A DNA stretch of 64,000 nt from Deltaproteobacteria bacterium (GCA_015486075.1 WFSG01000041.1:62001-126000), one strand, 5' to 3'. Positions 7,706 through 17,592 are shown, numbered from the stretch's first letter. The notes: generated by a model from the letters alone, not told the origin. A program made the numbers and translations.

Positions 7706-9552
7706 GGCGATATCTCCATGATATGAGATCCCCTTACCGTGAGCACAAATATAACCTTGTCCACATGGCCGTCAGAATCAAAACTTGTAGCGCCAGTGAC
7801 TCCTGGATAATCCTTTAATGCGAGGATCCTTTGTTCAAGCATATCTCGAGTGGGTATGTTATCCTTGATGAGATTGAGTAGTATGTTCGTTGTATCAAAA
7901 GCACTTGCTTCCCATATAGAGGGATTGTACCCATACGTATAGTAGAATGAATTTATAAAATCCTGTACAAAGTCTAGTTTGCTATCCAGAAAGAAACCGC
8001 TAACAAATATCGACCCATCTATGTACTTCCCCCCCACCTTTGTCAGGTCTGGGGTATTCCAAAGACTTGGTCCAAAGAGCTTCACATCCTCAATGTTAAA
8101 ATACGCTAGATAAGAAGCTATCATCGCAGCCTTGAGACCTGTATCCGGGATGAGTAGTGCATCGAAGTCCGGTACAATAGGCGTGCTAGGAGTTTGGGAA
8201 TTGTTTCCTTCCTTGCCCTCCTGCTGGAGGCTAGGAACCAGGGACATTATTTCATCCTTGAAGTCTACCTCGTCTGGTGAATAGGCAATGTCCCTCACAA
8301 TATCTATATCCCATCTCGGTGCCAATCTTTTGAACACCGAAGTCATGGTGAGGCCGAAGTGATCTTTGGGGTACAGTATTGCAAATCTAGTGATTCCCAT
8401 GTCCTTAGATACGTTTAGCAGAGACTTTACTTGCGTGCTTATGGATATGAAGTTATTGAAGCAAAAAGGTTTCTCCGGGGTATTAATGTCTGCCTGCGTG
8501 AAAACGAATGCAGGTATCCCCCTGAACTGTGCAATCTCGCATGTGCTTGCTGCTGCCCTCTCGCCCACTGGGCCCATTATGGCAAGAACATGGTAGTTTT
8601 TATCCAGGTCTTCTATTATACCCGGTATGTTCTTCTCGTTACTTCCGTAATCCCTTATAATGAACTCCACGTTTGGAGCTTTCTTGTTGCTGAAGACATT
8701 ACCTGCCAACTCTATGCCCTTAAGTATCTTGTACCCTATGGATTCCCACTTGCCACTTAATGGTAGTACTAGTCCTATTGGACAGGGAGGTATATTCTCC
8801 TCTCCTTCCTGAACTTTTAGGCTCTCGGCGGGGGTTTGCACTTGTGAACTCGTTGGACCCTGTCCCATGCTTTCGTTTTTCTGGGCCAGGTTTAGCTTTG
8901 ACATTTGGGCGTGGAGTATGACTAATAGTTCGGGTTCCCTTGTATTTTTTTCTATGCTTTTTAGGTCGTCTTCGGTCTTGATATCAGGTAGGGTTGTCCT
9001 CCATATAGATAGGAGTGATTCCTTGGTGTGGCTATCAGCGGTCTTGTAGATCAATGCTATTGTATTAAGGCCATCTTTTGGCCTGCCCGCATCAATGTAT
9101 GCATTTACCAGTCTCATCCCCAGGGTCGACCATATCGGGCCAGGATAAAGGCTTAGCGAGGTACGTATAATCTTATATGCCTTGTCGTATTCTTTTTGTC
9201 TCAGGTAGTCTTCAAACAGGGACTCTCTTATGCTGTTTGCGAAAGATGATGCTGGATACAGGTCAAGGAATTTCTCGAACAGGTCAGTTGCTTTTCTAGG
9301 ATCTGTCTTATCCGTTATGGTGGCTGCATAGAAAAGTGCCTCTCTTGCAAGGGGATGTTTAGGGTATGATTTCCACAGGTGCATGAAGGTAGAACACGCC
9401 TGTTTTAAGTCGCCAGAGCTCTGTTGTTCCATGGCCTTAGTGTAAAGCTGGTATGGATCTTCTTTCTGCAGGCCGATATACCTGGACGCTGCACAGCCCC
9501 ATACAAGGAGGGGCAACATAACAAATGTGATAATAAGCCTTGCTTTCATCAA
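7702..9552 (-). CDS. LpoA/LppC-like penicillin-binding protein activator, lipoprotein
   Basis: Lipoprotein (lipobox ending L-V-W-G-C) with two parts. Residues about 30-230 are TPR-like helices. Residues about 255-610 are a periplasmic-binding fold of the LppC/Peripla_BP_6 type, starting I-G-L-V-L-P-L-S-G-K-W and including I-M-G-P-V-G and the Y-G-Y-N-P-S region. This architecture matches LpoA, an outer-membrane activator of peptidoglycan synthase PBP1A, and related LppC proteins. A Ser/Gln/Glu-rich linker joins the halves. It is the first gene of a two-gene operon with the BamD-like protein. The function is inferred from the family. Confidence 0.78.
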   Translation of the reverse strand: MMKARLIITFVMLPLLVWGCAASRYIGLQKEDPYQLYTKAMEQQSSGDLKQACSTFMHLWKSYPKHPLAREALFYAATITDKTDPRKATDLFEKFLDLYPASSFANSIRESLFEDYLRQKEYDKAYKIIRTSLSLYPGPIWSTLGMRLVNAYIDAGRPKDGLNTIALIYKTADSHTKESLLSIWRTTLPDIKTEDDLKSIEKNTREPELLVILHAQMSKLNLAQKNESMGQGPTSSQVQTPAESLKVQEGEENIPPCPIGLVLPLSGKWESIGYKILKGIELAGNVFSNKKAPNVEFIIRDYGSNEKNIPGIIEDLDKNYHVLAIMGPVGERAAASTCEIAQFRGIPAFVFTQADINTPEKPFCFNNFISISTQVKSLLNVSKDMGITRFAILYPKDHFGLTMTSVFKRLAPRWDIDIVRDIAYSPDEVDFKDEIMSLVPSLQQEGKEGNNSQTPSTPIVPDFDALLIPDTGLKAAMIASYLAYFNIEDVKLFGPSLWNTPDLTKVGGKYIDGSIFVSGFFLDSKLDFVQDFINSFYYTYGYNPSIWEASAFDTTNILLNLIKDNIPTRDMLEQRILALKDYPGVTGATSFDSDGHVDKVIFVLTVRGSHIMEISP

Positions 9553-9677
9553 AACGACCTAGAATTTTTTCTGCAATGTACTGCAATGGCGGTCAACAAG
9601 TCAATATAAATACTGTTATCATGAGTGTAAGAAGGGTGCTATACCCCTTGGTTTACTGGTCCTACAGGCCCTATTAT

Positions 9678-10415
9678 CTATAAGGCTTTCTTTTTTTCCT
9701 TCTCGATGGACTCTTTAAACCTCTTTGCCTCGTCAAAATCTGGGTTTATGCTAAGTGCCTTGTCCAGCCAGTCTATTGCAGTGGGTATGTCCCCTTTCTC
9801 GAAGTATACTCTTGCCACGTTGAAGTAAAGATGCTCATCATCTGGCGATATTTCAATGGCCTTGCTATAGTGTGTAAGGGCTTCATCGTACATACCTGCT
9901 TTTCTCAGGTTGATGCCGAATTCGTTGAATATGTGCTTGTTCTGCTCTTCGAATATTGCATCAATCTCTGTTATCTTCCTGAATACCTCCCTCGCCTTTG
10001 CCTCTTCTCCCATTTCCATGTAAAGCGTGCCAATACCGAAATTTGCCTTGAGACTTTCCTGGTCTATTTTAAGTGCGGACGAATATTCCCACTCAGCGCT
10101 GTTAAACTCCTTTCTCTCTCTGTGCTTTTCTGCACGGGCTATGTGCTTGTCGAGGAGGATCTCTTCTTTTGTTTTTGGCTTATAATTGGGTTCAAGGGTA
10201 AATCTCTTTACAAACTCATCAATAGTGAGCTTAAGCTCTATACCCGTGGGTTTCCCTCCCTGGTCCAGGTATATGACCCTGATTGAATCCTTGTCTATCT
10301 GCTCTGCCCTGCAGTAATTTTTGAGCACTTGCGTTTTCTTGGTGGCGCCAGTCCCTAGGGTGACAGTCGATTGCTCGTAGAATATACCTTCTAGATTGTT
10401 TCCTGAAGCCTGCAT
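9678..10415 (-). CDS. TPR protein with a short N-terminal regulatory-like domain
   Basis: A 245-residue soluble protein without a signal peptide. Residues 1-85 form a small, mostly beta region that I do not recognise by name. Residues about 90-240 contain four TPR units, for example the pair starting F-N-E-F-G-I-N-L-R-K and the unit L-Y-F-N-V-A-R-V-Y-F-E-K-G-D-I. The C-terminus is Lys-rich. It is not overlapped with its neighbours and appears monocistronic. A scaffold or adaptor role is likely; no specific function can be assigned. Confidence 0.7.
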   Translation of the reverse strand: MQASGNNLEGIFYEQSTVTLGTGATKKTQVLKNYCRAEQIDKDSIRVIYLDQGGKPTGIELKLTIDEFVKRFTLEPNYKPKTKEEILLDKHIARAEKHRERKEFNSAEWEYSSALKIDQESLKANFGIGTLYMEMGEEAKAREVFRKITEIDAIFEEQNKHIFNEFGINLRKAGMYDEALTHYSKAIEISPDDEHLYFNVARVYFEKGDIPTAIDWLDKALSINPDFDEAKRFKESIEKEKKKAL

Positions 10416-10504
10416 ACAGCAGGATATCGGAGTTGTGATTGAAAAAGTTAAGTAATAGAAATGGATTAATGCGTATTTTCAGGTAAGGTGGGTAGTCTAC
10501 CTGG

Positions 10505-11104
10505 CTATGTTATTCTGCCTGGCATGTGGTGACCGAAGCCGTAACCCTGTCTCAGATCAGAATTCTCTACGATTTTCATGAAGTATTTTATAATGCTTGT
10601 ATCCTCAGTGAGCTCGGGGTGAAAGGTCGTAAGAAGTATATTCGCGCTTTGTGCTGCAACAATGTCGCCATTTACTTTGGCTAGAACTTTGACATCCGTT
10701 CCCACTTCCAAGATCCTTGGTGCACGTATAAAGACCATTGTAACATCCCTACCTATCTTATGGATCCTTGTTCTTGTTATAAAGCTGTCTAGTTGCGATC
10801 CGTATGCATTCCTCCTGACCTTGACATCTGCATTTTCAAGTATGCCCCCCTTCGAGAGTAGTATTACGCCTGCACAAGTCCCCCATGTAGGTAAGCCCTT
10901 CTTTATCATGTCGTTTATAGGTCTGACTAGGCCAGATGATACCAGAAGCTTTGTTATGGTGGTGCTCTCTCCTCCTGGAATGACGAGCCCGTTTATTTCC
11001 TTAAGGTCGCAAGGTAGCTTTATTACCTTGGTTTCTACACCTATCCTGCTGAACCCACTTATGTGTTCGATTACATCTCCCTGTAGGCCCAGTATGCCTA
11101 TCAT
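10505..11104 (-). CDS. pdxT: PdxT, glutaminase subunit of pyridoxal 5'-phosphate synthase
   Basis: Class I glutamine amidotransferase that makes ammonia for PdxS in the DXP-independent vitamin B6 pathway. The start at 11104 (ATG after an AGAGGA site) gives the standard N-terminus M-I-G-I-L-G-L-Q-G-D; earlier codons would run into pdxS. The oxyanion motif P-G-G-E-S-T is at 43-48, nucleophile Cys77 in W-G-T-C-A-G, and the His162/Glu164 pair in F-H-P-E-L. Length 199 residues, normal. It starts 4 bases after the pdxS stop, so both genes are cotranscribed. Confidence 0.95.
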   Translation of the reverse strand: MIGILGLQGDVIEHISGFSRIGVETKVIKLPCDLKEINGLVIPGGESTTITKLLVSSGLVRPINDMIKKGLPTWGTCAGVILLSKGGILENADVKVRRNAYGSQLDSFITRTRIHKIGRDVTMVFIRAPRILEVGTDVKVLAKVNGDIVAAQSANILLTTFHPELTEDTSIIKYFMKIVENSDLRQGYGFGHHMPGRIT

Positions 11105-11108
11105 TCCT

Positions 11109-11999
11109 CTACCAGCCCCTTGTGGCAAGCCTTTCCTCTTCCTTCATTGTTGCGACATCTAGGCCCTTCATGGGTTCACCAAGACCCTCTGATACCTCTG
11201 CAATGATCTTGGGCTCATTGTAATGTGTTGTTGCCTCTACGATAGCCCGCGCCCTTGCAGGGGGATTCTCGGACTTAAATATGCCAGACCCCACGAAGAC
11301 ACCGTCTGCACCAAGCTGCATCATGAATGCAGCATCTGCCGGTGTTGCAATACCTCCTGCAGCGAAGTTTACAACAGGCAACTTTCCAAGTTTCTTTACC
11401 TCCAAAAGTAGCTCAACAGACGCGCCTATCTCTTTTGCATATGCATATACTTCTTCTTCGGCCATGGATGTAAGCCTTGCAATCTGGGAGTTAACCTTCC
11501 TCATGTGGCGGACTGCCTCCACCACGTTTCCGGTACCAGCTTCACCCTTTGTCCTTATCATGCTTGCACCCTCTGCTATCCGTCGTAACGCCTCACCAAG
11601 GTCCCTACAGCCACAGACAAATGGTATCTTGAAAAGATGCTTGTTTATGTGGTTTTCTTCGTCGGCAGGTGTTAGTACCTCGCTTTCGTCTATGTAATCT
11701 ATTCCAAGTGCCTCGAGCACCTGGGCCTCTACCACGTGACCTATCCTTACCTTGGCCATAACAGGAATAGAGACAGAGCCCTTTATCTCCTTGATGATTT
11801 TGGGATCACTCATGCGTGCCACGCCCCCTTCCTTGCGTATGTCAGCGGGTACCCTCTCAAGTGCCATGACGGCAACTGCGCCTGCTTTCTCTGCTATCTC
11901 GGCCTCTCTCGCACTCGTTACATCCATTATTACCCCACCCTTTAACATCTGGGCGAGACCGCGGTTTAAAATAACTCTGTCCTCATCTTTGTTTTCCAT
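11109..11999 (-). CDS. pdxS: PdxS, pyridoxal 5'-phosphate synthase lyase subunit
   Basis: TIM-barrel enzyme that builds PLP from ribose 5-phosphate, glyceraldehyde 3-phosphate and ammonia from PdxT. Diagnostic are G-G-V-I-M-D-V (Asp26), the catalytic Lys83 in M-A-K-V-R-I-G-H, and the E-A-G-T-G-N phosphate motif with the second lysine just before it. Length 296 residues, normal. An AAGGAGA site precedes the ATG. It is transcribed away from the MocR-type regulator at 12088, which probably controls it. Confidence 0.96.
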   Translation of the reverse strand: MENKDEDRVILNRGLAQMLKGGVIMDVTSAREAEIAEKAGAVAVMALERVPADIRKEGGVARMSDPKIIKEIKGSVSIPVMAKVRIGHVVEAQVLEALGIDYIDESEVLTPADEENHINKHLFKIPFVCGCRDLGEALRRIAEGASMIRTKGEAGTGNVVEAVRHMRKVNSQIARLTSMAEEEVYAYAKEIGASVELLLEVKKLGKLPVVNFAAGGIATPADAAFMMQLGADGVFVGSGIFKSENPPARARAIVEATTHYNEPKIIAEVSEGLGEPMKGLDVATMKEEERLATRGW

Positions 12000-12087
12000 T
12001 GCCTTTCTCCTTGAAGAATGTTATATAACATAATATGTTTTATTAAGATTAGTGTTACATATATTTATGGATTAGTCAAGATATATA
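12000..12087. promoter_or_regulatory. Divergent pdxS / pdxR control region
   Basis: This AT-rich 88-base gap between divergent genes contains a perfect 12-base palindrome, TGTTATATAACA, at 12019-12030, and a related half-site GTGTTACATATAT from 12053. A minus-strand TTGACT at 12074-12079 could be the pdxS -35 box, with TAACAC 16 bases further on. These are candidate binding sites for the MocR/PdxR-type regulator. Only the palindrome is certain; the functional assignment is inference. Confidence 0.4.
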
Positions 12088-13347
12088 ATGAGCATAGCCA
12101 GGGGTGCCGTGAAATACAAGGATATTGCAGAAAGGCTTGAGCGTGATATCCTAGCTTCTTGGGGAACTGGCAAGCGACTCCCAGGGATCAGGCAACTTGC
12201 TGAAAAGGAACATGTCAGCCTTATTACAGCTAGGAACGTGTATCTCCACCTCAATAAAAAGGGACTGGTGGAAATAAGGCAGGGATCTGGGACCTACGTA
12301 GCTGGGGGCGTGACGAGTGATGTTATAGAAATGGCAGATATTAGGCCTCCAGAGGAATTCTTTTCTTGGCATATTGCCTATCTACCTGACCTGAGGGAAG
12401 GGATAAGGTCTTATGACCCACCAGAGGGTTTTGAACCTTTAAGGGAAAAGGCCAGTCAATGGCTCAAGGCCCAGGGCATAGAAGGTATGCCACTTATCAC
12501 AACGGGATCCCAGCAAGCACTCTTTTTAGCAGGACTTGCCGTTGTAAAGGAAGGCACAACCGTTGTTATTGAGGATCCTGGCTATGAAGGTGCAAGGAGG
12601 ATATTTGAGTCCCTTGGCGCCTTTGTTAAGCTTGTACCTTATTTGGATAACATCGGTGCAATGAAGCATCTTGAAGATCCTGAGATCGACCTTGTATACA
12701 CAATGCCCCAGGGTCATATCCCAACAGGGAAGTCCATACCACGCGTACTGAGAGAAAGACTTCTTGAACTTGCAGAGACCTATGACTTTTACATCATAGA
12801 GGATGATCCCCTTTCAGACCTTTTGCATGAGTCTCCGTTGAAGGCTAGGGATAGTAGTGATCGAGTAATATACATAAAAAGCCTCTCTAACATACTTGGC
12901 CCAGGCATCAGGATAGGTTTTTGCGTGGTACCAGAAGACCTTTACCCGAGTATCTTGAGGTTCAAAGAGGTAAACGATCTCACAACTTCAGGTATTTTAC
13001 AGCGCATGCTTTTCAGGATGCTGGATTCAAATGGGCTTGAGAAACACCTTGTAAAGCTCAGGTCCATGTTGGACAGGAGAAAGGCATATGCAAGGGATAA
13101 ATTCAACTGGTCCACCGGAGGTGTATGCCTGTGGATTAAGACAAGAACACCTGCGAGGATACACATGGAGAGACTATTAGATCTAGGTGTAAGGATAACT
13201 CCTGGTGATATATATGGACCTGCCTGGTCTAACCATATGCGTATCTCCATCATTACACCGTCTGAGCAGAACTTTATCAGAGGTATGGATATCGTATATA
13301 ACTATTTGGACAAGGGTCCCAAGCCAGACCTAATGAATATGTTCTGA
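12088..13347 (+). CDS. pdxR: MocR/PdxR-type regulator (GntR HTH + aminotransferase fold)
   Basis: Transcription factor with an N-terminal GntR winged helix (residues about 10-72, with L-P-G-I-R-Q-L-A and the wing G-S-G-T-Y-V) fused to a PLP-dependent aminotransferase fold. The domain has the P-G-Y-E-G-A-R block, the E-D-D-P aspartate region and the PLP lysine in Y-I-K-S-L-S. PdxR proteins sense PLP and regulate pdxST. The divergent position next to pdxST supports that role here, so the symbol is by context. There is no clear ribosome site before the ATG at 12088. Length 419 residues, slightly short for MocR. Confidence 0.85.
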   Translation: MSIARGAVKYKDIAERLERDILASWGTGKRLPGIRQLAEKEHVSLITARNVYLHLNKKGLVEIRQGSGTYVAGGVTSDVIEMADIRPPEEFFSWHIAYLPDLREGIRSYDPPEGFEPLREKASQWLKAQGIEGMPLITTGSQQALFLAGLAVVKEGTTVVIEDPGYEGARRIFESLGAFVKLVPYLDNIGAMKHLEDPEIDLVYTMPQGHIPTGKSIPRVLRERLLELAETYDFYIIEDDPLSDLLHESPLKARDSSDRVIYIKSLSNILGPGIRIGFCVVPEDLYPSILRFKEVNDLTTSGILQRMLFRMLDSNGLEKHLVKLRSMLDRRKAYARDKFNWSTGGVCLWIKTRTPARIHMERLLDLGVRITPGDIYGPAWSNHMRISIITPSEQNFIRGMDIVYNYLDKGPKPDLMNMF

Positions 13348-13458
13348 TCACTAGTTAAGAGGCATTAAATCCCCTGGTCTTGCTTTTCTTATAGAAACCT
13401 TTTGGCGTGCCATGTTATACTGATATCAGCAAGAATACGTTTTTTACTGGTGCGTGAT

Positions 13459-14139
13459 ATGATTAAACATAAAGCAACTTTCGACACCTGGCCTGAAAAG
13501 TACGACAGGTGGTTTGAAACACCTCTGGGCTCCCTTATAAGGAACTACGAGGCAAGGCTTATAATAGACATGCTTTCTCCTTTAGTGGGTGATCTAATAC
13601 TTGATGCTGGCTGTGGTACAGGTATCTTTACCGCGGATTTTCTACAGGCTGGGGCCCATGTTATAGGGCTTGATATCTCTTTACCCATGCTTCAGAGGGC
13701 ACAGAAAAAGCTTGGGGAGTTTCCATTCCATGTGGTTGATGGGGACATAAGGGTACTTCCCTTTGGAGATGATACCTTTGACAAGGTGGTTTCAATCACA
13801 GCCCTTGAATTCATACAAGATGGAAAGCTTGCAATATCAGAACTATTCAGGGTGGTGAAAAGCAGAGGATGCATTGTTGTTGCAACGCTTAATAGCAAGA
13901 GTCCGTGGGCCGAACGTAGAAAAGCCGAGGCAAGAAATGGTGTTTCCGTTTTTGCAGATGCTATCTTTCGTTCCCCTAGTGAACTACTGGATCTTGCACC
14001 TGTAGAAGGTGAAACAATGACGGCCATACACTTTGCCGAGGACGAAGATCCAGTAAAGGCACGCAAGGTTGAAGAGATTGGTAACAGCAAGGGCCTTGAA
14101 ACGGGTGCTTTCGTGGCCGCTAGATGGATAAAACCGTGA
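13459..14139 (+). CDS. Class I SAM-dependent methyltransferase
   Basis: Rossmann-fold methyltransferase of the UbiE/Methyltransf_11 type. Motif I is I-L-D-A-G-C-G-T-G-I-F near residue 49, the acidic residue after strand 2 lies in V-I-G-L-D-I-S, and the D-G-D-I-R-V-L-P-F motif follows. The start at 13459 is preferred because the 19 residues before it do not resemble the family, but no good ribosome site marks it; GTG 13450 is an alternative. The substrate is unknown. The gap 14140-14406 behind it shows no gene. Confidence 0.82.
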   Translation: MIKHKATFDTWPEKYDRWFETPLGSLIRNYEARLIIDMLSPLVGDLILDAGCGTGIFTADFLQAGAHVIGLDISLPMLQRAQKKLGEFPFHVVDGDIRVLPFGDDTFDKVVSITALEFIQDGKLAISELFRVVKSRGCIVVATLNSKSPWAERRKAEARNGVSVFADAIFRSPSELLDLAPVEGETMTAIHFAEDEDPVKARKVEEIGNSKGLETGAFVAARWIKP

Positions 14140-14406
14140 GCTGAATATGGCCATGATGTTTGATGGGGATTATGCGGTAACCTGAGGACTTCGCCTCCTT
14201 TGTTGTTGTTTGTCATAATATGTATTTTCCTTAATACCAAGTGAAGTATATACTAGTAGACAGGTTACAATATTGAAATATAGCATACGAAAAGGTCTTG
14301 GCATAAATAAGTGGGTCTGATGTAACATGCCTGAATAACTTAATATTTCTACTGGCCTGCCGTTTGCCTCCTATGCCTATGAGCCATGGGTAAATGGAGG
14401 TGTTCA

Positions 14407-16794
14407 ATGAAGAAGATAAGGAATGTCACGATTCTTGTTTTCATGTTTTTGATACTTTTCCCCTTACCTGTTATGGCGACTTCATTGATAGTCTCGTGGA
14501 ATCCAAACACAGAGAGTGATCTCAAGGGATACAAGGTATACTATGGTCAGTCTTCAAGAGATTATACAACATCGGTAGATGTGGGAGATGTCACTACCTA
14601 CAGGATAGATGGGTTGTCAGGGGGTAACACCTATTACGTGAGTGTGACTGCGTATGATAATTCCGGTAATGAATCCTCTTATTCCGAGGAGGTGAGTGAA
14701 AGTATACCCTTGACCGACACAACACCGCCCCAGGGAAGCATAACAATAAACCAGGGTGCTGCAAAGACGTCGTCTAGGACAGTGACCTTGGAACTTAATG
14801 CCAGTGATCCAAGTGGAGTAGTTGCCATGAAATTGAGCAACGATGGAAATACTTGGTCTAGCTCAGTGACATATGCTTCTACCAAGACATGGGAACTAAG
14901 TGAAGGTGATGGTCTAAAGACTGTGTACGTGGAATTTGAAGACAGCGCCGGAAACTGGATGACCACGCCCGCGAGCGCCTCCATAGAATTACTTCTTGAC
15001 TCTGATAACGACGGCATGCCAGATGCCTGGGAGATTGCGAATGGCCTGAACCCAAGCGATGCGTCTGATGCATCTGGAGATGCTGATAATGACGGTGTGT
15101 CGAACCTCGATGAATACACGGCAGGGACAAACCCCAAGGATGCATCAGACAACCTTCCTGTTGCTAATGCAGGACCTGACATAGATACTGTGCCTACCCG
15201 GGTATACCTTGATGGATCTTCTTCAACAGATCCCAATGGTGACAAGCTATCGTACGAGTGGGCCCAGATCTCGGGGCCAAGGGAAGTAACCCTCGAAAAT
15301 GCAACAAGTTCTAAGGCTGACTTTGTTGCAACAAAAGCCGGCACATACAGTTTTAAGCTTACCTGTTCTGATGGCAAAGCAAGCGCAAGCGATACGCTAT
15401 CTGTATTGGTAGAGAATGTAGCACCTACAGTGGAAGCAGGTAGTGATATGACAGTATCTGTTGACCAAGAGATTGAACTACATGCAACCGGTTACGATCC
15501 AAATGGAGATGACCTGACCTACCAGTGGTCAAAGCTTGAAGGGCCAGAGGTCAGTCTACCTTCACTTGATACGGAGGACATAAGGATAACATTCCATAAA
15601 GCCGGTCAGTACAGATTTTCTGTCATATGCTCAGATGGAGAGAATACTAGTAGTCCTGACGAGATAGTTATAAACGTAAACTCGTTGAACCAGGTACCCA
15701 CAGCTGATGCTGGCCAAGACAGGGATGTAAACATGGGAGAAGAGGTGGTACTTGATGGTAGCGGATCCTGTGATCCGGATGGTGATGACATAACCTATTC
15801 CTGGCAACAGGTATTAGGACCAGTGGTAGAACTGCATGATGCAAACACTGCCAAACCATGGTTTGATGCGACGCAGGAAGGTACGTTTTCCTTTCAACTA
15901 ACAGTTAGTGATGGGGAGATTACATCCATGCCGGATACAGTGGTTATAAAGGTTATAAATGAAAACCATGCACCTGTTGCGGATGCTGGGTGCGACTTGG
16001 ATGCAAGTGTTGGGGATACAATAGCCCTTGATGGTAGCGGATCCTATGATCCAGATGGCGACAGTTTATCATATGCCTGGACACAGGAGTCTGGTCCCAG
16101 CGTGGACCTGATACAATCTGATTCGGCCACGCCTTCGTTTACACCCACTGTCTCCGGAGTATATACCTTCGTACTTCAGGTCTCTGACGCCCAGGTCCAG
16201 TCCTATGACACTGTTACGGTCACGGTCTCAGACAAAAACAACCTACCTGTTGCTAACGCTGGTAGGGACTTGGTTGCTACCATTGGTAATGAGGTGACAC
16301 TCAATGGGAGTTCAAGCTATGATCCAGATGGAGACAAGATATCATACATATGGACTCAAGTAGATGGCATAAGAGTCACGCTTAATAACCCCAATTCGGC
16401 ATCTCCTTCATTCAACCCTGAACAGGCCGGAGTGTACGTGTTTGGTTTAATAGTATACGATGGCAAGGATACCAGTAAGATGGATACTGTTAGAGTAACA
16501 ATTCAGGATACACTACCAGACATCGAGCTTAATACACCTGAATCAGGCTCTGTTGTATTCTACAATCCAGAGTTTAGCTGGACAGGTGAGGGTATGGATA
16601 CTTATAGTCTCTATATCTCCCTGAATAACCGGCACTTTTACAAGATATACTCGGGCAAGAACCAGTCTTTCTCCATGCACCCGGTTCTCTGGTACTGGTT
16701 TGTCCCATCAGGGACAACCATTTCATGGTACGTCGTGGGAGACTCAGGAGGTAAAGAGGTAAAGAGTTCGGTCTTTGCATTTAAAAAGAGGTAG
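14407..16794 (+). CDS. Secreted multidomain protein: Fn3, calcium-type repeat, five PKD domains
   Basis: Large secreted or surface protein of 795 residues. The start at 14407 follows GGAGGT with 5-base spacing. A signal peptide ends near P-V-M-A. Domains in order: fibronectin type III (about 25-105), an Ig-like segment (105-190), a thrombospondin type 3/EF-hand-like calcium block with D-S-D-N-D-G-M-P-D and D-A-D-N-D-G-V-S-N (198-240), then five PKD/REJ-like domains starting near 251, 339, 430, 522 and 613. Each of these begins with P-V-A-N-A-G-like residues and contains D-P-D-G-D or D-P-N-G-D. A C-terminal beta domain of about 95 residues ends the chain. No catalytic domain is seen; adhesion or carbohydrate/protein binding is likely. 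A strong terminator follows. Confidence 0.82.
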   Translation: MKKIRNVTILVFMFLILFPLPVMATSLIVSWNPNTESDLKGYKVYYGQSSRDYTTSVDVGDVTTYRIDGLSGGNTYYVSVTAYDNSGNESSYSEEVSESIPLTDTTPPQGSITINQGAAKTSSRTVTLELNASDPSGVVAMKLSNDGNTWSSSVTYASTKTWELSEGDGLKTVYVEFEDSAGNWMTTPASASIELLLDSDNDGMPDAWEIANGLNPSDASDASGDADNDGVSNLDEYTAGTNPKDASDNLPVANAGPDIDTVPTRVYLDGSSSTDPNGDKLSYEWAQISGPREVTLENATSSKADFVATKAGTYSFKLTCSDGKASASDTLSVLVENVAPTVEAGSDMTVSVDQEIELHATGYDPNGDDLTYQWSKLEGPEVSLPSLDTEDIRITFHKAGQYRFSVICSDGENTSSPDEIVINVNSLNQVPTADAGQDRDVNMGEEVVLDGSGSCDPDGDDITYSWQQVLGPVVELHDANTAKPWFDATQEGTFSFQLTVSDGEITSMPDTVVIKVINENHAPVADAGCDLDASVGDTIALDGSGSYDPDGDSLSYAWTQESGPSVDLIQSDSATPSFTPTVSGVYTFVLQVSDAQVQSYDTVTVTVSDKNNLPVANAGRDLVATIGNEVTLNGSSSYDPDGDKISYIWTQVDGIRVTLNNPNSASPSFNPEQAGVYVFGLIVYDGKDTSKMDTVRVTIQDTLPDIELNTPESGSVVFYNPEFSWTGEGMDTYSLYISLNNRHFYKIYSGKNQSFSMHPVLWYWFVPSGTTISWYVVGDSGGKEVKSSVFAFKKR

Positions 16795-16842
16795 TTGAAA
16801 GCCATGACAACAAAAGGTGCCTTAGCCCACATCCTATCTCTA

Positions 16843-16870
16843 GTGCCGGGGGTTTTCCCCCGGCACTTTC
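16843..16870 (+). terminator. Rho-independent terminator of the PKD protein gene
   Basis: A perfect 10-base stem, GTGCCGGGGG paired with CCCCCGGCAC, has a TTTT loop and is followed by TTTCTT. It is a classic intrinsic terminator 49 bases after the stop codon. Confidence 0.9.
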
Positions 16871-16940
16871 TTGGGGTGGGATATCTGTTGTCTAGTTTCG
16901 TATAACTGCATGATTAACTTAAAAATATGACACTTTACTA

Positions 16941-16969
16941 TTGACTGGACAATCGGTCTTTTGTATAGG
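16941..16969 (+). promoter_or_regulatory. Promoter of the acetate transporter gene
   Basis: TTGACT at 16941-16946 and TATAGG at 16964-16969 are separated by 17 bases. The predicted transcript would have a leader of about 27 bases containing the GAGGAGG ribosome site at 16991. An isolated gene between two terminators needs its own promoter, which supports this. Confidence 0.6.
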
Positions 16970-17003
16970 ATATGCCAAAATTTACGTATTGAGGAGGTTT
17001 TTT

Positions 17004-17567
17004 ATGGCAAACGATTTGGCTAATCCTGCACCATTGGGTCTGATGGGATTCGGTATGACAACCGTACTCCTGAATCTCTGCAATGCAGGTCTTTACAAAG
17101 TCAGCGCAATTGTACTAGCAATGGGTATCTTCTACGGTGGTATGGCACAGGTATTTGCAGGTATAATGGAGTACAAAAAAGGCAACACCTTTGGAACAGC
17201 TGCATTCACCTCTTACGGACTTTTCTGGTTGAGCCTTGTATTCTTTATCTATTTCAACGGTAAGCTCGGTGTACCTGCAAATGCAGCTGGTCTCGGAGCG
17301 TGGTACCTGTTTCTATGGGGACTGTTCACCTTCTTCATGTGGATAGGCACCTGGAAGGCAAACAGGAGCCTCCAGGTCATATTCTTTACATTGACCGTGC
17401 TTTTCTGGATGCTCGCATGCGAGGATGCGTTCGGCTGGAAAGGGACATGGGCCGTGATAACAGGATGGGAAGGCGTGTTCTGCGGTTTCTCAGCCATCTA
17501 TTCTGCCATGGGTCAGGTCCTCAACGAGATGTACGGAAGGACCATCCTTCCACTGGGTGAGAAATAA
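17004..17567 (+). CDS. satP: Acetate uptake transporter, SatP/GPR1/YaaH family
   Basis: Six-helix inner-membrane transporter for acetate and similar small carboxylates. The family signature N-P-A-P-L-G-L-M-G-F lies at residues 6-15, followed by five further hydrophobic helices. The start at 17004 is set by the GAGGAGG site 6 bases upstream; the longer frame from 16941 would include the promoter. Length 187 residues, normal for the family. It is a single-gene unit with its own promoter and a strong terminator. In an anaerobe it could export or import acetate; the direction cannot be read from sequence. Confidence 0.9.
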   Translation: MANDLANPAPLGLMGFGMTTVLLNLCNAGLYKVSAIVLAMGIFYGGMAQVFAGIMEYKKGNTFGTAAFTSYGLFWLSLVFFIYFNGKLGVPANAAGLGAWYLFLWGLFTFFMWIGTWKANRSLQVIFFTLTVLFWMLACEDAFGWKGTWAVITGWEGVFCGFSAIYSAMGQVLNEMYGRTILPLGEK

Positions 17568-17592
17568 GTTCCTAGGGAAATCTAGCCTATTT

